Below, in pieces: positions 10,977-23,999 of a stretch of 64,000 nucleotides of DNA. Numbering within the stretch: position 1 is the stretch's first letter; every line of letters starts with the position of its first letter. The stretch is from the NCBI RefSeq assembly GCF_016238445.1, contig NZ_JABANU010000007.1:33862-97861 (forward strand), in the 5' to 3' direction. The position numbers and the translations under genes were made by a program. The notes below the pieces were generated by a model, which saw nothing but the letters and a program-made list of their open reading frames with translations, did not search any database and was not told where the DNA came from. The stretch comes from Staphylococcus canis. Lineage in GTDB: Bacteria; Bacillota; Bacilli; Staphylococcales; Staphylococcaceae.

Positions 10977-12170
10977 CTAGTTTTGATAAATGTGTACGTT
11001 CGGTGATTTATCATCTTTTGTTTTCACAATAAGTGCTCTTGATTCATTACCATCCTTAATATGAATCTCATAAGAATCAACATCTTTAAATTCCTTCTCT
11101 GAAAGTTGTGTAACATATTGTGTAATTCCAATTAATTCTGCCTTACCATAATAATCAATAGGTAAATCTACAACTAAGTGATCCGCTTTTTTATTCACAA
11201 ACGTCACTTTACCAACCGCTTGTGTAAAGTTTGAAAAATAAGACTGTAGTCCATTATTAAAATTTTGGAAACTGTTGTTTAAATTATCATTTAATTCTGC
11301 TGCTTCACTTGATGGTAGTAACACTGTTTTTTCTTTAATCTTCTTCCACTCATCTAGATTGTCTTTTTGAGATTCTGAAGTGGCATAGCTTACAAAGCGA
11401 CCAGGTGTAATATCATCTTGAGAAGATTGAATATATATCGCAAAGTTAATCGGGATGTTTTTTAGATCTTTATGTGCACGCAAACGTGTTAATACTTCAT
11501 CGGCCATTTGGCGCCCTTGTTTTTCAACTTCTTTTGGATCTAAATTTTCACTGTAAGTTTCACCATATTTTTCTTTTTGATAGTAGTAAACACTATTCAT
11601 CGCTAAACCAATCGTCATACCCTTAATCTTTTTCCCTTTAGTATCAGAGCGACCATAAAAATCTTGTTCTAAAATATTGGATAAAACTGCAGGGCTATTT
11701 TTAGCAATTTTAGCCTCATCTGTTTCACCATGTGTTGATGGATTTAAACCTAGATTTTCACTCGCATCTTTTTCCGACTTCTCATCGTCGCTCATCGCGT
11801 CAAGTTCTTTTTTGGTATATTTAGGCTTGAGGTAAGCTCTTATCGTATCTTTATCTAAATATTGTCCATCTTGATACAAATAATCTTTTGTTGGAAAAAC
11901 ACTCTTACTAATATTTAATAAACCATCTTCAAAATCTTCTCCGTTATAACTATTTGCCATATTTTCTTGAATTAATCCTCTTGCTTGGCTTTCCTTAAAC
12001 GGAAGTAACGTACGATAATTATCTCCTTGTACAGCCTTATCAGTAGCGATTTCTTTGACATGTTCTTTATTTTTGGCGTCGTTATCAATTTGAGATTCGG
12101 TGTCTGATTTAGGTGCACAAGCCGTGAGCATGAGCGTAAGCCCTAAGATAGTCATCATCCTTTTTTTCAT
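10977..12170 (-). CDS. camS: CamS family lipoprotein (sex pheromone precursor family)
   Basis: A 397-residue surface lipoprotein. The N-terminus has lysine and arginine, a hydrophobic core and the lipobox LTAC with the lipidated Cys at 18. In S. aureus the released signal peptide of CamS contains the staph-cAM373 pheromone AIFILAA; here the seven residues before the cysteine are LTLMLTA, so that pheromone is not encoded. The body has no enzymatic motif I recognise. It is the last gene of pcrB-pcrA-ligA-camS, 2 bases after the ligA stop, with its AAGGAG site inside ligA. Confidence 0.9.
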   Translation of the reverse strand: MKKRMMTILGLTLMLTACAPKSDTESQIDNDAKNKEHVKEIATDKAVQGDNYRTLLPFKESQARGLIQENMANSYNGEDFEDGLLNISKSVFPTKDYLYQDGQYLDKDTIRAYLKPKYTKKELDAMSDDEKSEKDASENLGLNPSTHGETDEAKIAKNSPAVLSNILEQDFYGRSDTKGKKIKGMTIGLAMNSVYYYQKEKYGETYSENLDPKEVEKQGRQMADEVLTRLRAHKDLKNIPINFAIYIQSSQDDITPGRFVSYATSESQKDNLDEWKKIKEKTVLLPSSEAAELNDNLNNSFQNFNNGLQSYFSNFTQAVGKVTFVNKKADHLVVDLPIDYYGKAELIGITQYVTQLSEKEFKDVDSYEIHIKDGNESRALIVKTKDDKSPNVHIYQN

Positions 12171-12172
12171 CG

Positions 12173-14188
<2,016 letters not shown>

Positions 14189-16381
14189 TTAATCCTCCTT
14201 TTTTTCAATAGGGGCAAATTGCGCCAGTAATCGTTTAGGGCCTTCACTTTTGAAGATAATATCTAACTCTATTGAACCATTTTTATTATTTACATGGGAG
14301 ACCATCCCTTCCCCCCATGACTTATGCACTACTTTATCGCCCACTTGCCAATCAGATTGATGTTGTGCGCTTTGTTTTGAATGGGTTACCTTTTGGCTAA
14401 ATCCCCGTTTTGTTGGTTTTTGCTGAGGTGTACGTGTAAATTGAGCAGATGCATTCAAGTCCTCTAGCAAGTCTGTAGGTATTTCATCTAAAAATCTTGA
14501 ACGTGCATTAGATTGAGGTCGGCCGTAAAGTGTACGAGATGACGCATGTGTGAGATACAAGACCTCTTCAGCACGTGTAATCGCAACGTAACTAATACGA
14601 CGCTCTTCTTCCATTTCATGATTATCATCTGCTTTAATAGCACGAATATGAGGAAATAGTGATTCTTCCATACCAATAATAAAGACGACTGGGAACTCTA
14701 GTCCTTTGGCAGAATGCATCGTCATAAGCGTCACACCATCTTCTAAATTTGCCTCATCCACATCTGCAACAAGTGATAAATCAGTTAAGAAATTAATGAG
14801 TGATTGATCCTCAAGCGGCGTATTCTCTTCGTAATCATGTGGCACAGACATGAATTCATCAATATTTTCAAGTCTACTTCTTGACTCAATAGATTGTTCT
14901 CGTTGCAACATTTCACGATATCCAGACTTATCTAAAACTTCATCAACAATCTCTGTAATTTCAAGAAACTCTTGTTCTTTCATTAAATTATTAATTAAAG
15001 TGTAAAAAGTTGCTGCAGCTTGTGCGACTTTTTTAGATAATCCGATAAAATCAACTTCAGCTAATGCATCAAACATACTAATATTATGTTCATTCGCATA
15101 ATTTGCAATTTTTTCAACTGATGATGGGCCAATGCCTCTTTTTGGCACATTAATAATACGTCTTAAACTTATGTCATCTGCGCTATTCGCGACGAGTCGT
15201 AAATAACTTAATACATCTTTAATCTCTTTACGGTCATAGAACTTTTGTCCCCCTACCATGACATAAGGGATATTAGATTTAAGAAATGTTTCTTCAAGCA
15301 CACGAGATTGCGCATTTGTTCGATACAGTACAGCGATATCTTTAAACTTTTTACCACGTTGCTGTTGCTTCATAATCTCACGTACAACATATTCTGTCTC
15401 GTCTCGTTCACTAAACGCTTCGTAATAATAAATTTTTTCACCCTGCTGATTTGCTGTCCATAATCCTTTAGGTTTACGCTCTGTATTATTACGTATAACT
15501 TCGTTAGCCGCAGTTAAAATAGTTTTTGTTGAGCGATAATTTTGCTCTAAATAAATCGTTTTTGCTGTTGGATAATCTTCTTCAAAAGATAAAATGTTTT
15601 GGATATCAGCACCTCTCCAACCATATATCGACTGATCGGAATCACCTACAACACAGAGGTTTTTAAATTTCTTAGCGATGAGGTTCACTAATGTATATTG
15701 TGCTTTGTTAGTATCTTGATACTCATCTACATGAATATACTGAAACTTATTTTGATAATACTCTAATACTTCAGGGACACGTTCAAATAATTTAATCGTT
15801 GTCATAATTAAATCATCAAAATCTAACGCCTGATTTCTTAAGAGTTGTTTTTGATATCCTTCATAAACTCGGGCGACCATTTTAGCGTAAAAATCACTTG
15901 CTTCACTTAAAGCCGTACTTGGTGATTTTAGATCATTTTTAAGTTGACTAATAGCCCCTATAAACATACGTGGCTCATATTTTTTAGGATCGATATTTTC
16001 TCGTTTTAAAATATCTTTAATCACTGATTTCTGGTCAGTCGGGTCAATGATTGTAAAGTTTCTTTCAATTCCTATGCGATCGATATCTCGTCTTAAAATT
16101 CTTACACACATGGAGTGAAATGTTGACATCCATATTACTTCTGCCTCTTCTCCTACAAGGCTATGTACACGTTCTTTCATCTCTCTTGCTGCTTTGTTTG
16201 TAAATGTAATCGCTAAAATATTATAAGGAGAAACGCCTTTTTCATCTAATAAATAAGCAATACGATGCGTTAATACACGTGTTTTACCTGATCCTGCGCC
16301 TGCCATAATAAGAAGAGGCCCTTCAGTTGTACGTACCGCTTCACTTTGTTCAGGATTCATATTTTGTAATAAAGCATTCAT
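14189..16381 (-). CDS. pcrA: ATP-dependent DNA helicase PcrA
   Basis: A 730-residue superfamily 1A 3'-5' helicase, essential for repair and for rolling-circle plasmid replication. The Walker A motif is GAGSGKT at 28-34, motif II is DEYQDTN, motif III is [16 protein letters not shown], and motif VI is [15 protein letters not shown]. The C-terminal tail has the Tudor-like [13 protein letters not shown], which in this family contacts RNA polymerase. The ATG overlaps the pcrB stop (TAATG), so translation is coupled. Confidence 0.97.
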   Translation of the reverse strand: MNALLQNMNPEQSEAVRTTEGPLLIMAGAGSGKTRVLTHRIAYLLDEKGVSPYNILAITFTNKAAREMKERVHSLVGEEAEVIWMSTFHSMCVRILRRDIDRIGIERNFTIIDPTDQKSVIKDILKRENIDPKKYEPRMFIGAISQLKNDLKSPSTALSEASDFYAKMVARVYEGYQKQLLRNQALDFDDLIMTTIKLFERVPEVLEYYQNKFQYIHVDEYQDTNKAQYTLVNLIAKKFKNLCVVGDSDQSIYGWRGADIQNILSFEEDYPTAKTIYLEQNYRSTKTILTAANEVIRNNTERKPKGLWTANQQGEKIYYYEAFSERDETEYVVREIMKQQQRGKKFKDIAVLYRTNAQSRVLEETFLKSNIPYVMVGGQKFYDRKEIKDVLSYLRLVANSADDISLRRIINVPKRGIGPSSVEKIANYANEHNISMFDALAEVDFIGLSKKVAQAAATFYTLINNLMKEQEFLEITEIVDEVLDKSGYREMLQREQSIESRSRLENIDEFMSVPHDYEENTPLEDQSLINFLTDLSLVADVDEANLEDGVTLMTMHSAKGLEFPVVFIIGMEESLFPHIRAIKADDNHEMEEERRISYVAITRAEEVLYLTHASSRTLYGRPQSNARSRFLDEIPTDLLEDLNASAQFTRTPQQKPTKRGFSQKVTHSKQSAQHQSDWQVGDKVVHKSWGEGMVSHVNNKNGSIELDIIFKSEGPKRLLAQFAPIEKKED

Positions 16382-17070
16382 TATGTTCTCTCCTTTATTT
16401 TAGTAGTTTGTAAAGCTTTTTTAATATCTTCATAAATAATATTACCAACGACTATAGTATCAGCGATTGCAGCGACCTCTGTTGCACGTGATAAACTATC
16501 GATGCCACCACCATAAAAAAGTTGCGTTTCTGTGAGCTCAGAACGCGCCGCTTCAACCATCTTTAAATCACCAAATGTACCACTATATTCTAAATAAAGT
16601 ACTGGAAATCTATAAAATGCATTAGCCATTTGACTAAATGCCACAATGTCATCCACATCTAAATTTGTATTTGCTTTTGTATGTGCACTCACTTTACTAT
16701 CAGGATTCATCACAAGGTAACCTTCAAAGATAAATTCATCAAAGTTAATCATGTGACCATATTCTTTGAGCGCGCGATGCAGTAACCCATTGTGAAATTC
16801 TGTATCTTGGCTATTTAATACAGTAGGGACAAAATAAAAGTCAAACCCAGGCATCGTGCTTTCTATATTAGAAATTTCTAATGCTAATGGTAATGGATAT
16901 CTACGAACGCGACTCATTAAATTTAAGACGTTATCTTCTGTCACATTATCTGTGCCGCCTATCATAATTGCATCAGTATTGGACATACAAATACGTTCTA
17001 AATCATCATCTGATATTTCTTTTGCTGGGTCTAATTTAAAGACGTGTCGCCAGTTTTTTATATCATACAT
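16381..17070 (-). CDS. pcrB: Heptaprenylglyceryl phosphate synthase PcrB
   Basis: A 229-residue TIM-barrel prenyltransferase that joins heptaprenyl diphosphate to glycerol-1-phosphate. Family features seen are the N-terminal [12 protein letters not shown], the MIGGTDNV phosphate loop, and [10 protein letters not shown] and FYGGGI in the later strands. It is the first gene of the pcrBA-ligA-camS operon and overlaps pcrA by one base. The upstream region holds a strong hairpin that ends the transcript of the yerC-like gene. Confidence 0.94.
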   Translation of the reverse strand: MYDIKNWRHVFKLDPAKEISDDDLERICMSNTDAIMIGGTDNVTEDNVLNLMSRVRRYPLPLALEISNIESTMPGFDFYFVPTVLNSQDTEFHNGLLHRALKEYGHMINFDEFIFEGYLVMNPDSKVSAHTKANTNLDVDDIVAFSQMANAFYRFPVLYLEYSGTFGDLKMVEAARSELTETQLFYGGGIDSLSRATEVAAIADTIVVGNIIYEDIKKALQTTKIKERT

Positions 17071-17189
17071 CGTAAACGCTCCTTTAAAATTTCATACCTC
17101 ATATTATATCACTTTTAGAATGCGATATCTAAAGTTCATCTAGTCATTTTGATACAGCATTTATCATTATACAATGTTCAAAACAAATA

Positions 17190-17238
17190 AAAAGATTAGA
17201 ATACATTCGCCGTGCATTGCGATGTATTCTAATCTTTT
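17190..17238. terminator. Strong hairpin between the YerC-like gene and pcrB
   Basis: AAAAGATTAGAATACAT (17190-17206) pairs perfectly with ATGTATTCTAATCTTTT (17222-17238). With A and T tracts on both sides it can terminate in either direction; on the - strand it lies between the YerC-like gene and pcrB. Confidence 0.8.
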
Positions 17239-17351
17239 GAATTCGTATATTTCCAATCCTAAAATAAGACTAGGACGAAGTGGCTTGGTGTCATCCTAAC
17301 CACTTCCTTAAAGTCTTAAATTTACTGCTTTCACTTAATCTATTATTGGCG

Positions 17352-17654
17352 CTATTGCTTCGTTTCGATATTCATTCTTTCCAAAATCATAGTGTATGCA
17401 TCATTTCCCCATTGAAGCGAACGTTTTACACGAGAAATCGTTGCGGTCGACGCACCCGATTCTTGTTCAATCGTCGCATATGTGTAACCTTGCTTAATCA
17501 TCTTAGCGACTTGTAATCTTTGCGAAAGAGACTGTATCTCATTAACTGTGCATAGGTCATCAAAAAATTGATAACATTCTTCTCTCGTTTCTAATGTTAA
17601 TATTGCATCAAATAATTCATCTAATGCTGGTCCACGTAATTTTTCAATTTGCAT
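17352..17654 (-). CDS. YerC/YecD family TrpR-related DNA-binding protein
   Basis: A 100-residue protein with a Trp-repressor-like helix-turn-helix. The segment IQSLSQRLQVAKMIKQGYTY followed by TIEQESGASTATISRVKRS is the conserved recognition region. The start MQIEKLRGPALDELF is preceded by a GGGG-containing site. It sits between purB and pcrB, the usual place in bacilli. The target genes are unknown, and tryptophan binding should not be assumed. Confidence 0.88.
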   Translation of the reverse strand: MQIEKLRGPALDELFDAILTLETREECYQFFDDLCTVNEIQSLSQRLQVAKMIKQGYTYATIEQESGASTATISRVKRSLQWGNDAYTMILERMNIETKQ

Positions 17655-17720
17655 GCAAACAACCCCTAATTTATTAATCTACAATCATTTTAACGAATTA
17701 ATAGATTAAAGTGTAGTAAA

Positions 17721-19016
17721 TTATACTAATCCTACTCTTTTAAATATTGTATCAACTTGGTTAAGATGATGTCTAGGGTCAAAACATTCATCTAGCTCTT
17801 CTTTTGATAATTGATCTGTAATTTTTGGATCTGCTTCAACTAATTCTCTAAATGGAGTTTTAGTTTGCCATGATTCCATTGCTTTAGGTTGTACCGTATC
17901 ATAAGCTTCTTCACGCACCATGCCTTTATCAATAAGGGCAAGTAACACACGTTGTGAATAAATTAAACCGAACGTTTTATTCATGTTTTCAGTCATGTTA
18001 TCTTCATAAATTGTTAAACGATCAATAATGTTTGTGAAGCGGTTTAATGCATAGTCTAAAGCTATTGTCACATCAGGTAGCATAATACGTTCAGCTGATG
18101 AGTGAGAAATATCTCTTTCATGCCATAATGCTACATTTTCATAGGCTGTTGTAAGGTAACCACGAATGACACGTGCAATACCTGTAATATTTTCAGAACC
18201 AACTGGGTTACGCTTATGTGGCATTGCAGATGAACCTTTTTGTCCTTTTGCAAATGCTTCTTCAACTTCACGTGTTTCAGTTTTTTGTAAATTACGAACT
18301 TCGACAGCAAATTTTTCGAGAGATGTCGCAATTAAGCTCAACGTTGCAATGTAATATGCATGACGATCACGTTGTAATGTTTGTGTAGAAATTGGTGCTG
18401 GCGTAATACCTAAATGTTTACATACATATGCTTCAATTTCAGGTGGAATATTCGCAAATGTACCAACTGCCCCACTCATTTTACCCACTTCAATTTCTTC
18501 ACGAACGCGTTTAAAACGTTCTAAATTTCGGTTCATTTCTGCATACCATAATGCCATTTTCAAACCAAATGTAGTCGGTTCAGCATGGACACCGTGAGTT
18601 CGTCCCATCATTAATGTCGTTTTATACTTTTTAGCTTTTGCTGCTAAAACTTCAATAAAACGCTCTAAATCTTTTTCAATAATGTCATTCGCTTGTTTAA
18701 TTTGAAAGCTTAATGCTGTATCCACTACATCAGTTGATGTTAAACCATAATGTACCCATTTACGTTCATCTCCAAGTGTTTCTGATACTTGGCGTGTAAA
18801 AGCCACAACATCATGTCGTGTTTGTTCTTCGATTTCTTTAGCTCTTTCAACATCAACACGTGCATTTGCTCTAATCTTTTGAACATCTTCTTTAGGAATG
18901 TAGCCAAGTTCACTCCATGCCTCACTTGCAAGAATTTCAACCTCTAACCATGCCTCATAACGATTTTGATCTGTCCAAATATTTGACATTTCTTCTCTTG
19001 AATAACGTTCGATCAT
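17721..19016 (-). CDS. purB: Adenylosuccinate lyase PurB
   Basis: A 431-residue fumarase-superfamily enzyme that acts twice in purine synthesis, on SAICAR and on adenylosuccinate, releasing fumarate. Seen are TSTDVVDTA, the catalytic-histidine segment [13 protein letters not shown] (H141), and the signature loop [11 protein letters not shown] at 261-271 with the serine base. The start [16 protein letters not shown] is the family start. It is separate from a pur operon, as in other staphylococci. Confidence 0.97.
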   Translation of the reverse strand: MIERYSREEMSNIWTDQNRYEAWLEVEILASEAWSELGYIPKEDVQKIRANARVDVERAKEIEEQTRHDVVAFTRQVSETLGDERKWVHYGLTSTDVVDTALSFQIKQANDIIEKDLERFIEVLAAKAKKYKTTLMMGRTHGVHAEPTTFGLKMALWYAEMNRNLERFKRVREEIEVGKMSGAVGTFANIPPEIEAYVCKHLGITPAPISTQTLQRDRHAYYIATLSLIATSLEKFAVEVRNLQKTETREVEEAFAKGQKGSSAMPHKRNPVGSENITGIARVIRGYLTTAYENVALWHERDISHSSAERIMLPDVTIALDYALNRFTNIIDRLTIYEDNMTENMNKTFGLIYSQRVLLALIDKGMVREEAYDTVQPKAMESWQTKTPFRELVEADPKITDQLSKEELDECFDPRHHLNQVDTIFKRVGLV

Positions 19017-19387
19017 TATTTATAAGCTCCTCACATTCATTGTTAATATTAGTATATCAAAGTCTAAAAATATGTACATTATCTATTCAATCAAATTTAA
19101 TGTTCGTAATCAAGTGTTTGGCGAAAAGTTTTTCATTAGAAATATCAAAATCAATCGCAAAAATACGAATGATATGATAAATGCTATGAATATAATTCAC
19201 TTTTAAAACGAAACTTGGCTTTTAATAAATACGATACCTTGTAGTTAAAAAATAAAAAGTTGAGATACGGTATGATGAGCTAAGCAAGTTACCTCATACT
19301 GAATTTTTATCGATGAACGATTTTGTTAATTTCAAGAGATATTTCACTTTACAACTTTTCATCTTTGTATCTCAACTTTATATACAT
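19017..19387. other. Intergenic region upstream of purB
   Basis: There is no credible gene here. The part next to purB should hold its promoter, though no strong -35/-10 pair stands out. The part next to the NETI gene is filled by a 124-base inverted-repeat structure, listed separately. Confidence 0.6.
19256..19379 (-). terminator. Long-looped hairpin after the NETI gene
   Basis: AAAGTTGAGATAC (19256-19268) pairs perfectly with GTATCTCAACTTT (19367-19379). The loop is about 98 bases and has an internal hairpin (GGTATGATGAG with CTCATACT). On the - strand it starts 9 bases after the NETI stop and is followed by TTTTTATTTTTTAA, so it looks like the terminator of that operon, with an unusually long loop. 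Confidence 0.6.
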
Positions 19388-19564
19388 CTATTTTTCAATT
19401 TTCTTGCCTGTAAATATAATTTCTTGTTTCAACACTTCAACTTGCCCATCTGGACCTTCTTTAAATATAGGTTTCTCATATCGCTTCACAGGCATATATC
19501 CTTCTGACTTCATTCGTGCTAAACATTCGGTAATAGATTCGTTTTCTTGTACTTTAAATTTCAT
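19388..19564 (-). CDS. NETI motif-containing small protein
   Basis: A 58-residue protein beginning [18 protein letters not shown], with the ENESI segment matching the NETI motif of this small conserved Firmicutes family. I placed the start at 19564, where the ATG overlaps the UPF0316 stop (ATGAAATTTAA), rather than at 19573, where AAGG would be only 3 bases away. It is cotranscribed with the UPF0316 gene. The function is unknown. Confidence 0.8.
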   Translation of the reverse strand: MKFKVQENESITECLARMKSEGYMPVKRYEKPIFKEGPDGQVEVLKQEIIFTGKKIEK

Positions 19565-20123
19565 CCGTATCATACGCCTTTACTTTTTTACTACGTACAC
19601 CTTTAACCCAGAATCCGCCATGAATTGTCCGTGGTTCATACGCAATTACGAAGGCTTTCGGGTCAAGTTGTTTAATTGTATCCATGAGTTTTAGTTCATA
19701 GCGTCTTGGTGTTAAGATTTGCATCACCAAACGATCTCCATCACGACCATGCGCACCAAAGTGAGTGACACCGTATCCTAACTCTCTTAATTGTCTTGGT
19801 AAATCAAGCTCATAGTCAGCTGTTGTCACATTGACTACCGAATAACCTAGCGCTAATTTTTCTTCAATTTTCATCCCTACAATAATACCTACTGAAAAAC
19901 CTAACGCATATGCGATGATATTGAGGAACTGATCAAGACTTGACATTACCATTCCTAAACCAATTACATAAACTAACACTTCAACAAAACTTACTATAGC
20001 TGCAACATAGCGATAACCTTTAAGCGTTAGAATGACACGCATTGTTAAAGCTGTCACATATGCGACGTTAATAACAAATATCGCAATGAGCATCATCCAA
20101 GGGTTATCATTAATCCAACTCAT
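19554..20123 (-). CDS. UPF0316/DUF2179 family membrane protein
   Basis: A 189-residue protein with three N-terminal hydrophobic helices (about 8-28, 38-58 and 62-82), then a cytoplasmic DUF2179 domain containing [19 protein letters not shown] and [13 protein letters not shown]2179 domains are seen in proteins that sense or bind small ligands; the ligand here is unknown. The start MSWINDNPW at 20123 has GAGG six bases upstream; the frame continues four codons further but without a site. It overlaps the NETI gene by 11 bases. Confidence 0.85.
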   Translation of the reverse strand: MSWINDNPWMMLIAIFVINVAYVTALTMRVILTLKGYRYVAAIVSFVEVLVYVIGLGMVMSSLDQFLNIIAYALGFSVGIIVGMKIEEKLALGYSVVNVTTADYELDLPRQLRELGYGVTHFGAHGRDGDRLVMQILTPRRYELKLMDTIKQLDPKAFVIAYEPRTIHGGFWVKGVRSKKVKAYDTDEI

Positions 20124-20203
20124 ATAGAACCTCATTTCATTTTCTAATTATGGGCTTACATATAGATAAAAGCGTGATTTTAAAAAGTTAAAGCAAACTT
20201 ATC

Positions 20204-20274
20204 AATAAAGAGTGAAGTAGTCATTCATGTTGCGCATAATTAGGAATTATCTCAATCTCATTTTCACTCTTTAT
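20204..20274 (-). terminator. Hairpin after nadE
   Basis: ATAAAGAGTGAA (20204-20215) pairs with TTCACTCTTTAT (20263-20274) around a 47-base loop that has its own short AATTAGGAATT repeat. It is downstream of nadE on the - strand and upstream of the UPF0316 gene. The T-run is short, so termination is likely but not certain. Confidence 0.5.
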
Positions 20275-20312
20275 GCTTTAGTCTACGGTAGGCCTTTCAT
20301 CATTATAAAGAC

Positions 20313-21134
20313 TTACTTTGGCCACGTAAAGCGTGTATATGCTAACTCTCTTTTATGGGCATTTTTAATATAATGAGATTCAATCGCTTTAGCATCTTTA
20401 GAATTGACTTGTTTTCCTTCTAAATAATCATCAATAGCCTCATAAGTCACACCTAAAGCCTCTTCATCTGGAAGTTGTGGTTTCAAATCTTCTAAATCAG
20501 CAGTTGGTACTTTTTCATATAAATGCGGACTTGCCCCAAGTGCTTTAAGTAGCTGGCGTCCCTGTCTCTTATTTAGGCCAAATAATGGTGCGATATCTGC
20601 TGCACCGTCACCATACTTCGTGAAAAATCCAGTGACATTTTCAGCGGAATGGTCAGTTCCAACTACAATTCCACTAGTATTAGATGCAATCGCATATTGA
20701 ACTTTCATACGCTCTCGTGCTTTCTCATTTCCTTTTTGAAAATCTGTCAGTGTAATGCCCGATGCTTCTAAAGCACTCACACTTTGACCGACAGCGGGCT
20801 TAATGTTTACAGTAACAACACGGTCAGGCTGAATAAATTCCAATGCATCTTCTACTTCATCTGCATCTTTTTGGACACCGTATGGTAATTTCACAGCTAT
20901 AAATTCATATTTTTGAGACTCAGATGCATTGAGCTCATTGACTGCTAATTGTACAAGCTTACCCGCAAGCGTAGAATCTTGACCACCAGAAATACCAAGC
21001 ACAAGTGATTGAATAAAACTGTGACTTTGTACATAATGTTTAATAAAATTTTTAATCGCTTCAATCGTTTCATGGCTATCAATTTCTGGTTGTACTTTCA
21101 TTTCCTTCACAATTATCTTTTGTAAATCAGTCAT
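20313..21134 (-). CDS. nadE: Ammonia-dependent NAD+ synthetase NadE
   Basis: A 273-residue enzyme that amidates nicotinic acid adenine dinucleotide to NAD+. The ATP-pyrophosphatase P-loop ISGGQDS is at about 48-54, and the substrate loop [20 protein letters not shown] is intact. There is no glutaminase domain, so it uses free ammonia. It overlaps the pncB 3' end by 8 bases, with GGAGGAAGAGC before the ATG, giving a two-gene NAD salvage operon. Confidence 0.96.
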   Translation of the reverse strand: MTDLQKIIVKEMKVQPEIDSHETIEAIKNFIKHYVQSHSFIQSLVLGISGGQDSTLAGKLVQLAVNELNASESQKYEFIAVKLPYGVQKDADEVEDALEFIQPDRVVTVNIKPAVGQSVSALEASGITLTDFQKGNEKARERMKVQYAIASNTSGIVVGTDHSAENVTGFFTKYGDGAADIAPLFGLNKRQGRQLLKALGASPHLYEKVPTADLEDLKPQLPDEEALGVTYEAIDDYLEGKQVNSKDAKAIESHYIKNAHKRELAYTRFTWPK

Positions 21135-22596
21135 GCTCTTCCTCCATCTCTTTTACATTTTCAGCAACTTCAAAAATACGTTTTTGTTTATTTTCCCAAC
21201 AAGCCGTACTTAAATCGACTGGGTACTCTTCTGGATTGAGATAACGTTTGTTTTCTTCCCAAAGTAAGTTCAGATTATCTTGTAAGTAAGTTTGTGCTTC
21301 TTTTTCTGAAGGAAGCTCATAGACAAGCTCACCATTCACAAATATATCATGATGCAAATCAATTGCTTTGAATGATTTTATCCATTTCATTTTGTAAGTA
21401 TGGATAGGATGGAACATTTTAAGTCTATCTTGTGCGCCTGGATTTTCATGTTCTAAAGCAATATAATCTCCTTCAGACTTGTTCGTTTTCGTATTGATAA
21501 TACGGTATACTCTCTTTTTACCTGGTGTTGTAACTTTTTCAGCATTATTTGATAATTTAATACGATCCACTAATACTCCAGAATCATCTTCAACAGCTAC
21601 CATTTTATAAACGGCACCTAATGCTGGTTGTTGATAGGCAGTGATGAGCTTAGTTCCTACACCCCATGAATCAACCGTTGCACCTTGTGCTTTTAAACTC
21701 GTGATTGTTTCTTCATCTAAATCATTTGAAGCGATGATTTTTGCATCTTTAAATCCAGCGTCATCTAACATTTTGCGTGCAGCTTTAGATAAGTACGCAA
21801 TATCACCAGAATCTAATCGAATACCAATAAAATTAATACTATCTCCTAGCTCTTTTGCTACACGAATTGCATTTGGTACACCTGACTTTAACGTATGGAA
21901 TGTATCGACTAAAAATACACAATCTTTATGTCTTTCAGCATATTTTTTAAATGCTACATATTCATCACCATAAGTCTGAACAAATGCATGTGCATGTGTA
22001 CCAGAAACTGGAATATCAAATAATTTTCCTGCTCGTACATTACTTGTGGAATCAAACCCACCAATAATCGCAGCACGCGCCCCCCAAATTGCTGCATCTA
22101 ATTCATGCGCACGACGTGTACCGAACTCCATTAACGTATCATTTGCTGCCACTTGCTTAATTAAACTCGCTTTTGTAGATATTAACGTTTGGAAATTAAT
22201 AATGTTTAGTAAAGCCGTCTCAATTAATTGTGCTTGAATAAGTGGCGCTTCAACGCGAATGAGTGGTTCATTATTAAAACATAACTCTCCTTCTTGCATA
22301 GAACGAATATTTCCAGTAAATTTAAGTTCTTTAAGATATGCTAAAAAATCTTCCTGATAGCCTATAGAACGTAAATATTCAATGTCCGTTTCTGAAAAAT
22401 GTAAGTTTTGGATAAATTCAATCACTCTTCTCAAACCATTAAATACAGCATACCCGCTTCCAAAAGGCATATTTCTAAAATATAAGTCAAATACAGCAGT
22501 TTTTTCATGAATATTATCAAACCAGTAAGATTCCGCCATATTAATTTGATATAAATCGTTATGCAACATTAAACTATCATCATTAAATTGATACAT
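21127..22596 (-). CDS. pncB: Nicotinate phosphoribosyltransferase PncB
   Basis: A 489-residue enzyme that joins nicotinate to PRPP, the first step of the Preiss-Handler salvage route. Seen are [18 protein letters not shown], the phosphoribosyl region [16 protein letters not shown], and [13 protein letters not shown]. The start [17 protein letters not shown] at 22596 lies 6 bases after AAGGAG; the longer frame to 22611 includes the ribosome binding site and is rejected. Its product feeds NadD and then the adjacent nadE. Confidence 0.95.
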   Translation of the reverse strand: MYQFNDDSLMLHNDLYQINMAESYWFDNIHEKTAVFDLYFRNMPFGSGYAVFNGLRRVIEFIQNLHFSETDIEYLRSIGYQEDFLAYLKELKFTGNIRSMQEGELCFNNEPLIRVEAPLIQAQLIETALLNIINFQTLISTKASLIKQVAANDTLMEFGTRRAHELDAAIWGARAAIIGGFDSTSNVRAGKLFDIPVSGTHAHAFVQTYGDEYVAFKKYAERHKDCVFLVDTFHTLKSGVPNAIRVAKELGDSINFIGIRLDSGDIAYLSKAARKMLDDAGFKDAKIIASNDLDEETITSLKAQGATVDSWGVGTKLITAYQQPALGAVYKMVAVEDDSGVLVDRIKLSNNAEKVTTPGKKRVYRIINTKTNKSEGDYIALEHENPGAQDRLKMFHPIHTYKMKWIKSFKAIDLHHDIFVNGELVYELPSEKEAQTYLQDNLNLLWEENKRYLNPEEYPVDLSTACWENKQKRIFEVAENVKEMEEEHD

Positions 22597-22877
22597 CATT
22601 TTCTCCTTCAACCCTCATAAACATTTATTAAGATATCACAATAGTAACATATTTATTCTGTAACTGCCGTTTTAATCATATGTATATTCATATTATACTT
22701 GGCTTTAATTTCTACACCCTTGAAAATGATTGATTTATATTTTTCTATGAAATGTTCTAAGAATTTGTGACAAATTTTTAAAATGTTAACAGTAAATAAC
22801 GCTAAAAGAAAAGAAAACATTGTTATTTCCTATTATCATGAATTGAAATTGAATATAATAATGGTGAGGTGAGCACA

Positions 22878-23954
22878 ATGTTTAGTCAGGCAAAACAGTT
22901 TATTGAACAAATGTATCATGAACTTGGCAAATCACATGAATCCTGTCAGAAGAGACTTGAGGAAATCAAGCATGAGATTCATTCAACTGGCACATATCAT
23001 CATACAACAGAAGAATTAACATACGGTGCGAAAATGGCGTGGCGTCATTCTAATCGATGTATTGGACGCTTATTTTGGGAACGCTTAATTGTTAATGATG
23101 CAAGACATATTAAGGATGAAGAAGCATTTATTGACTCTATACATCACCATTTATCTTATGCGACAAACAATGGTCGTATTCGCCCGTTTATTACAATATA
23201 TGCTCAATCAGAAGACGATGGACCTAAAATTTATAATAATCAATTGATACGTTATGCAGGTTATCCACATGCCGGCGATCCTTCTGAGCGTCAAGTGACC
23301 CAACTTGCTGAGCATTTAGGTTGGCGTGGTCAAGGGACACACTTTGATGTACTGCCACTTATATATAAACTGCCAAACCAACCTATGAAATTTCATGAAT
23401 ACCCAAAATCACTCGTTAAAGAAGTACCAATAAGTCACTCTCGTTTTCCAAAAGTGAAAGAACTTGGGTTCAAATGGTATGCGGTGCCTATCATTTCAAG
23501 TATGGATCTTAGAATTGGGGGTATTACCTATCCTACAGTGCCATTTAATGGTTGGTATATGGTTAACGAAATTGCAGTACGTAACTTTACAGATACGTAT
23601 CGCTATGATTTATTACCGCAATTTGCAGAGGCAATGGGATTTGAGGATCTTAAAAATAATACATTTAATCGAGACCGTGTACTCGTTGAAATCAATGATG
23701 CTGTCTATCAATCATTTAAATCAGAAGGGGTTTCAATTGTTGATCATTTAACCGCTTCTAAACAATTCGAACAATTTGAAAAGAACGAAAAAGATCATGG
23801 CCGAACAGTAACTGGTAAATGGTCGTGGCTCGCTCCACCATTGTCGCCAAGTTTAACTTCTAATTATCATCATGGCTATGATAATACTGTTAGAGAACCC
23901 AACTTTTTTTATAAAAATAAAAAATCAGAAAGTTCTGGCTGTCCATTTCATTAA
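22878..23954 (+). CDS. nos: Bacterial nitric oxide synthase oxygenase
   Basis: A 358-residue oxygenase-only nitric oxide synthase that oxidises arginine to citrulline and NO using a partner reductase not encoded here. The haem ligand is C61 in the RCIGRLFW motif, and the arginine-binding glutamate is E231 in [14 protein letters not shown]. The C-terminal [22 protein letters not shown] carries pterin and dimer residues. The ATG at 22878 follows GAGGTG. It is cotranscribed with pheA, 45 bases downstream, the usual staphylococcal pairing. Confidence 0.96.
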   Translation: MFSQAKQFIEQMYHELGKSHESCQKRLEEIKHEIHSTGTYHHTTEELTYGAKMAWRHSNRCIGRLFWERLIVNDARHIKDEEAFIDSIHHHLSYATNNGRIRPFITIYAQSEDDGPKIYNNQLIRYAGYPHAGDPSERQVTQLAEHLGWRGQGTHFDVLPLIYKLPNQPMKFHEYPKSLVKEVPISHSRFPKVKELGFKWYAVPIISSMDLRIGGITYPTVPFNGWYMVNEIAVRNFTDTYRYDLLPQFAEAMGFEDLKNNTFNRDRVLVEINDAVYQSFKSEGVSIVDHLTASKQFEQFEKNEKDHGRTVTGKWSWLAPPLSPSLTSNYHHGYDNTVREPNFFYKNKKSESSGCPFH

Positions 23955-23999
23955 TCTCATGTAAAATAAATGAAAAAGTAATTGATGAGGAGGAAATAT

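Noticed and set aside
22765..22782. Rex site upstream of nos (TTGTGACAAATTTTTAAA)
   Set aside because: Only the left half-site fits; the right half lacks TTCACA.
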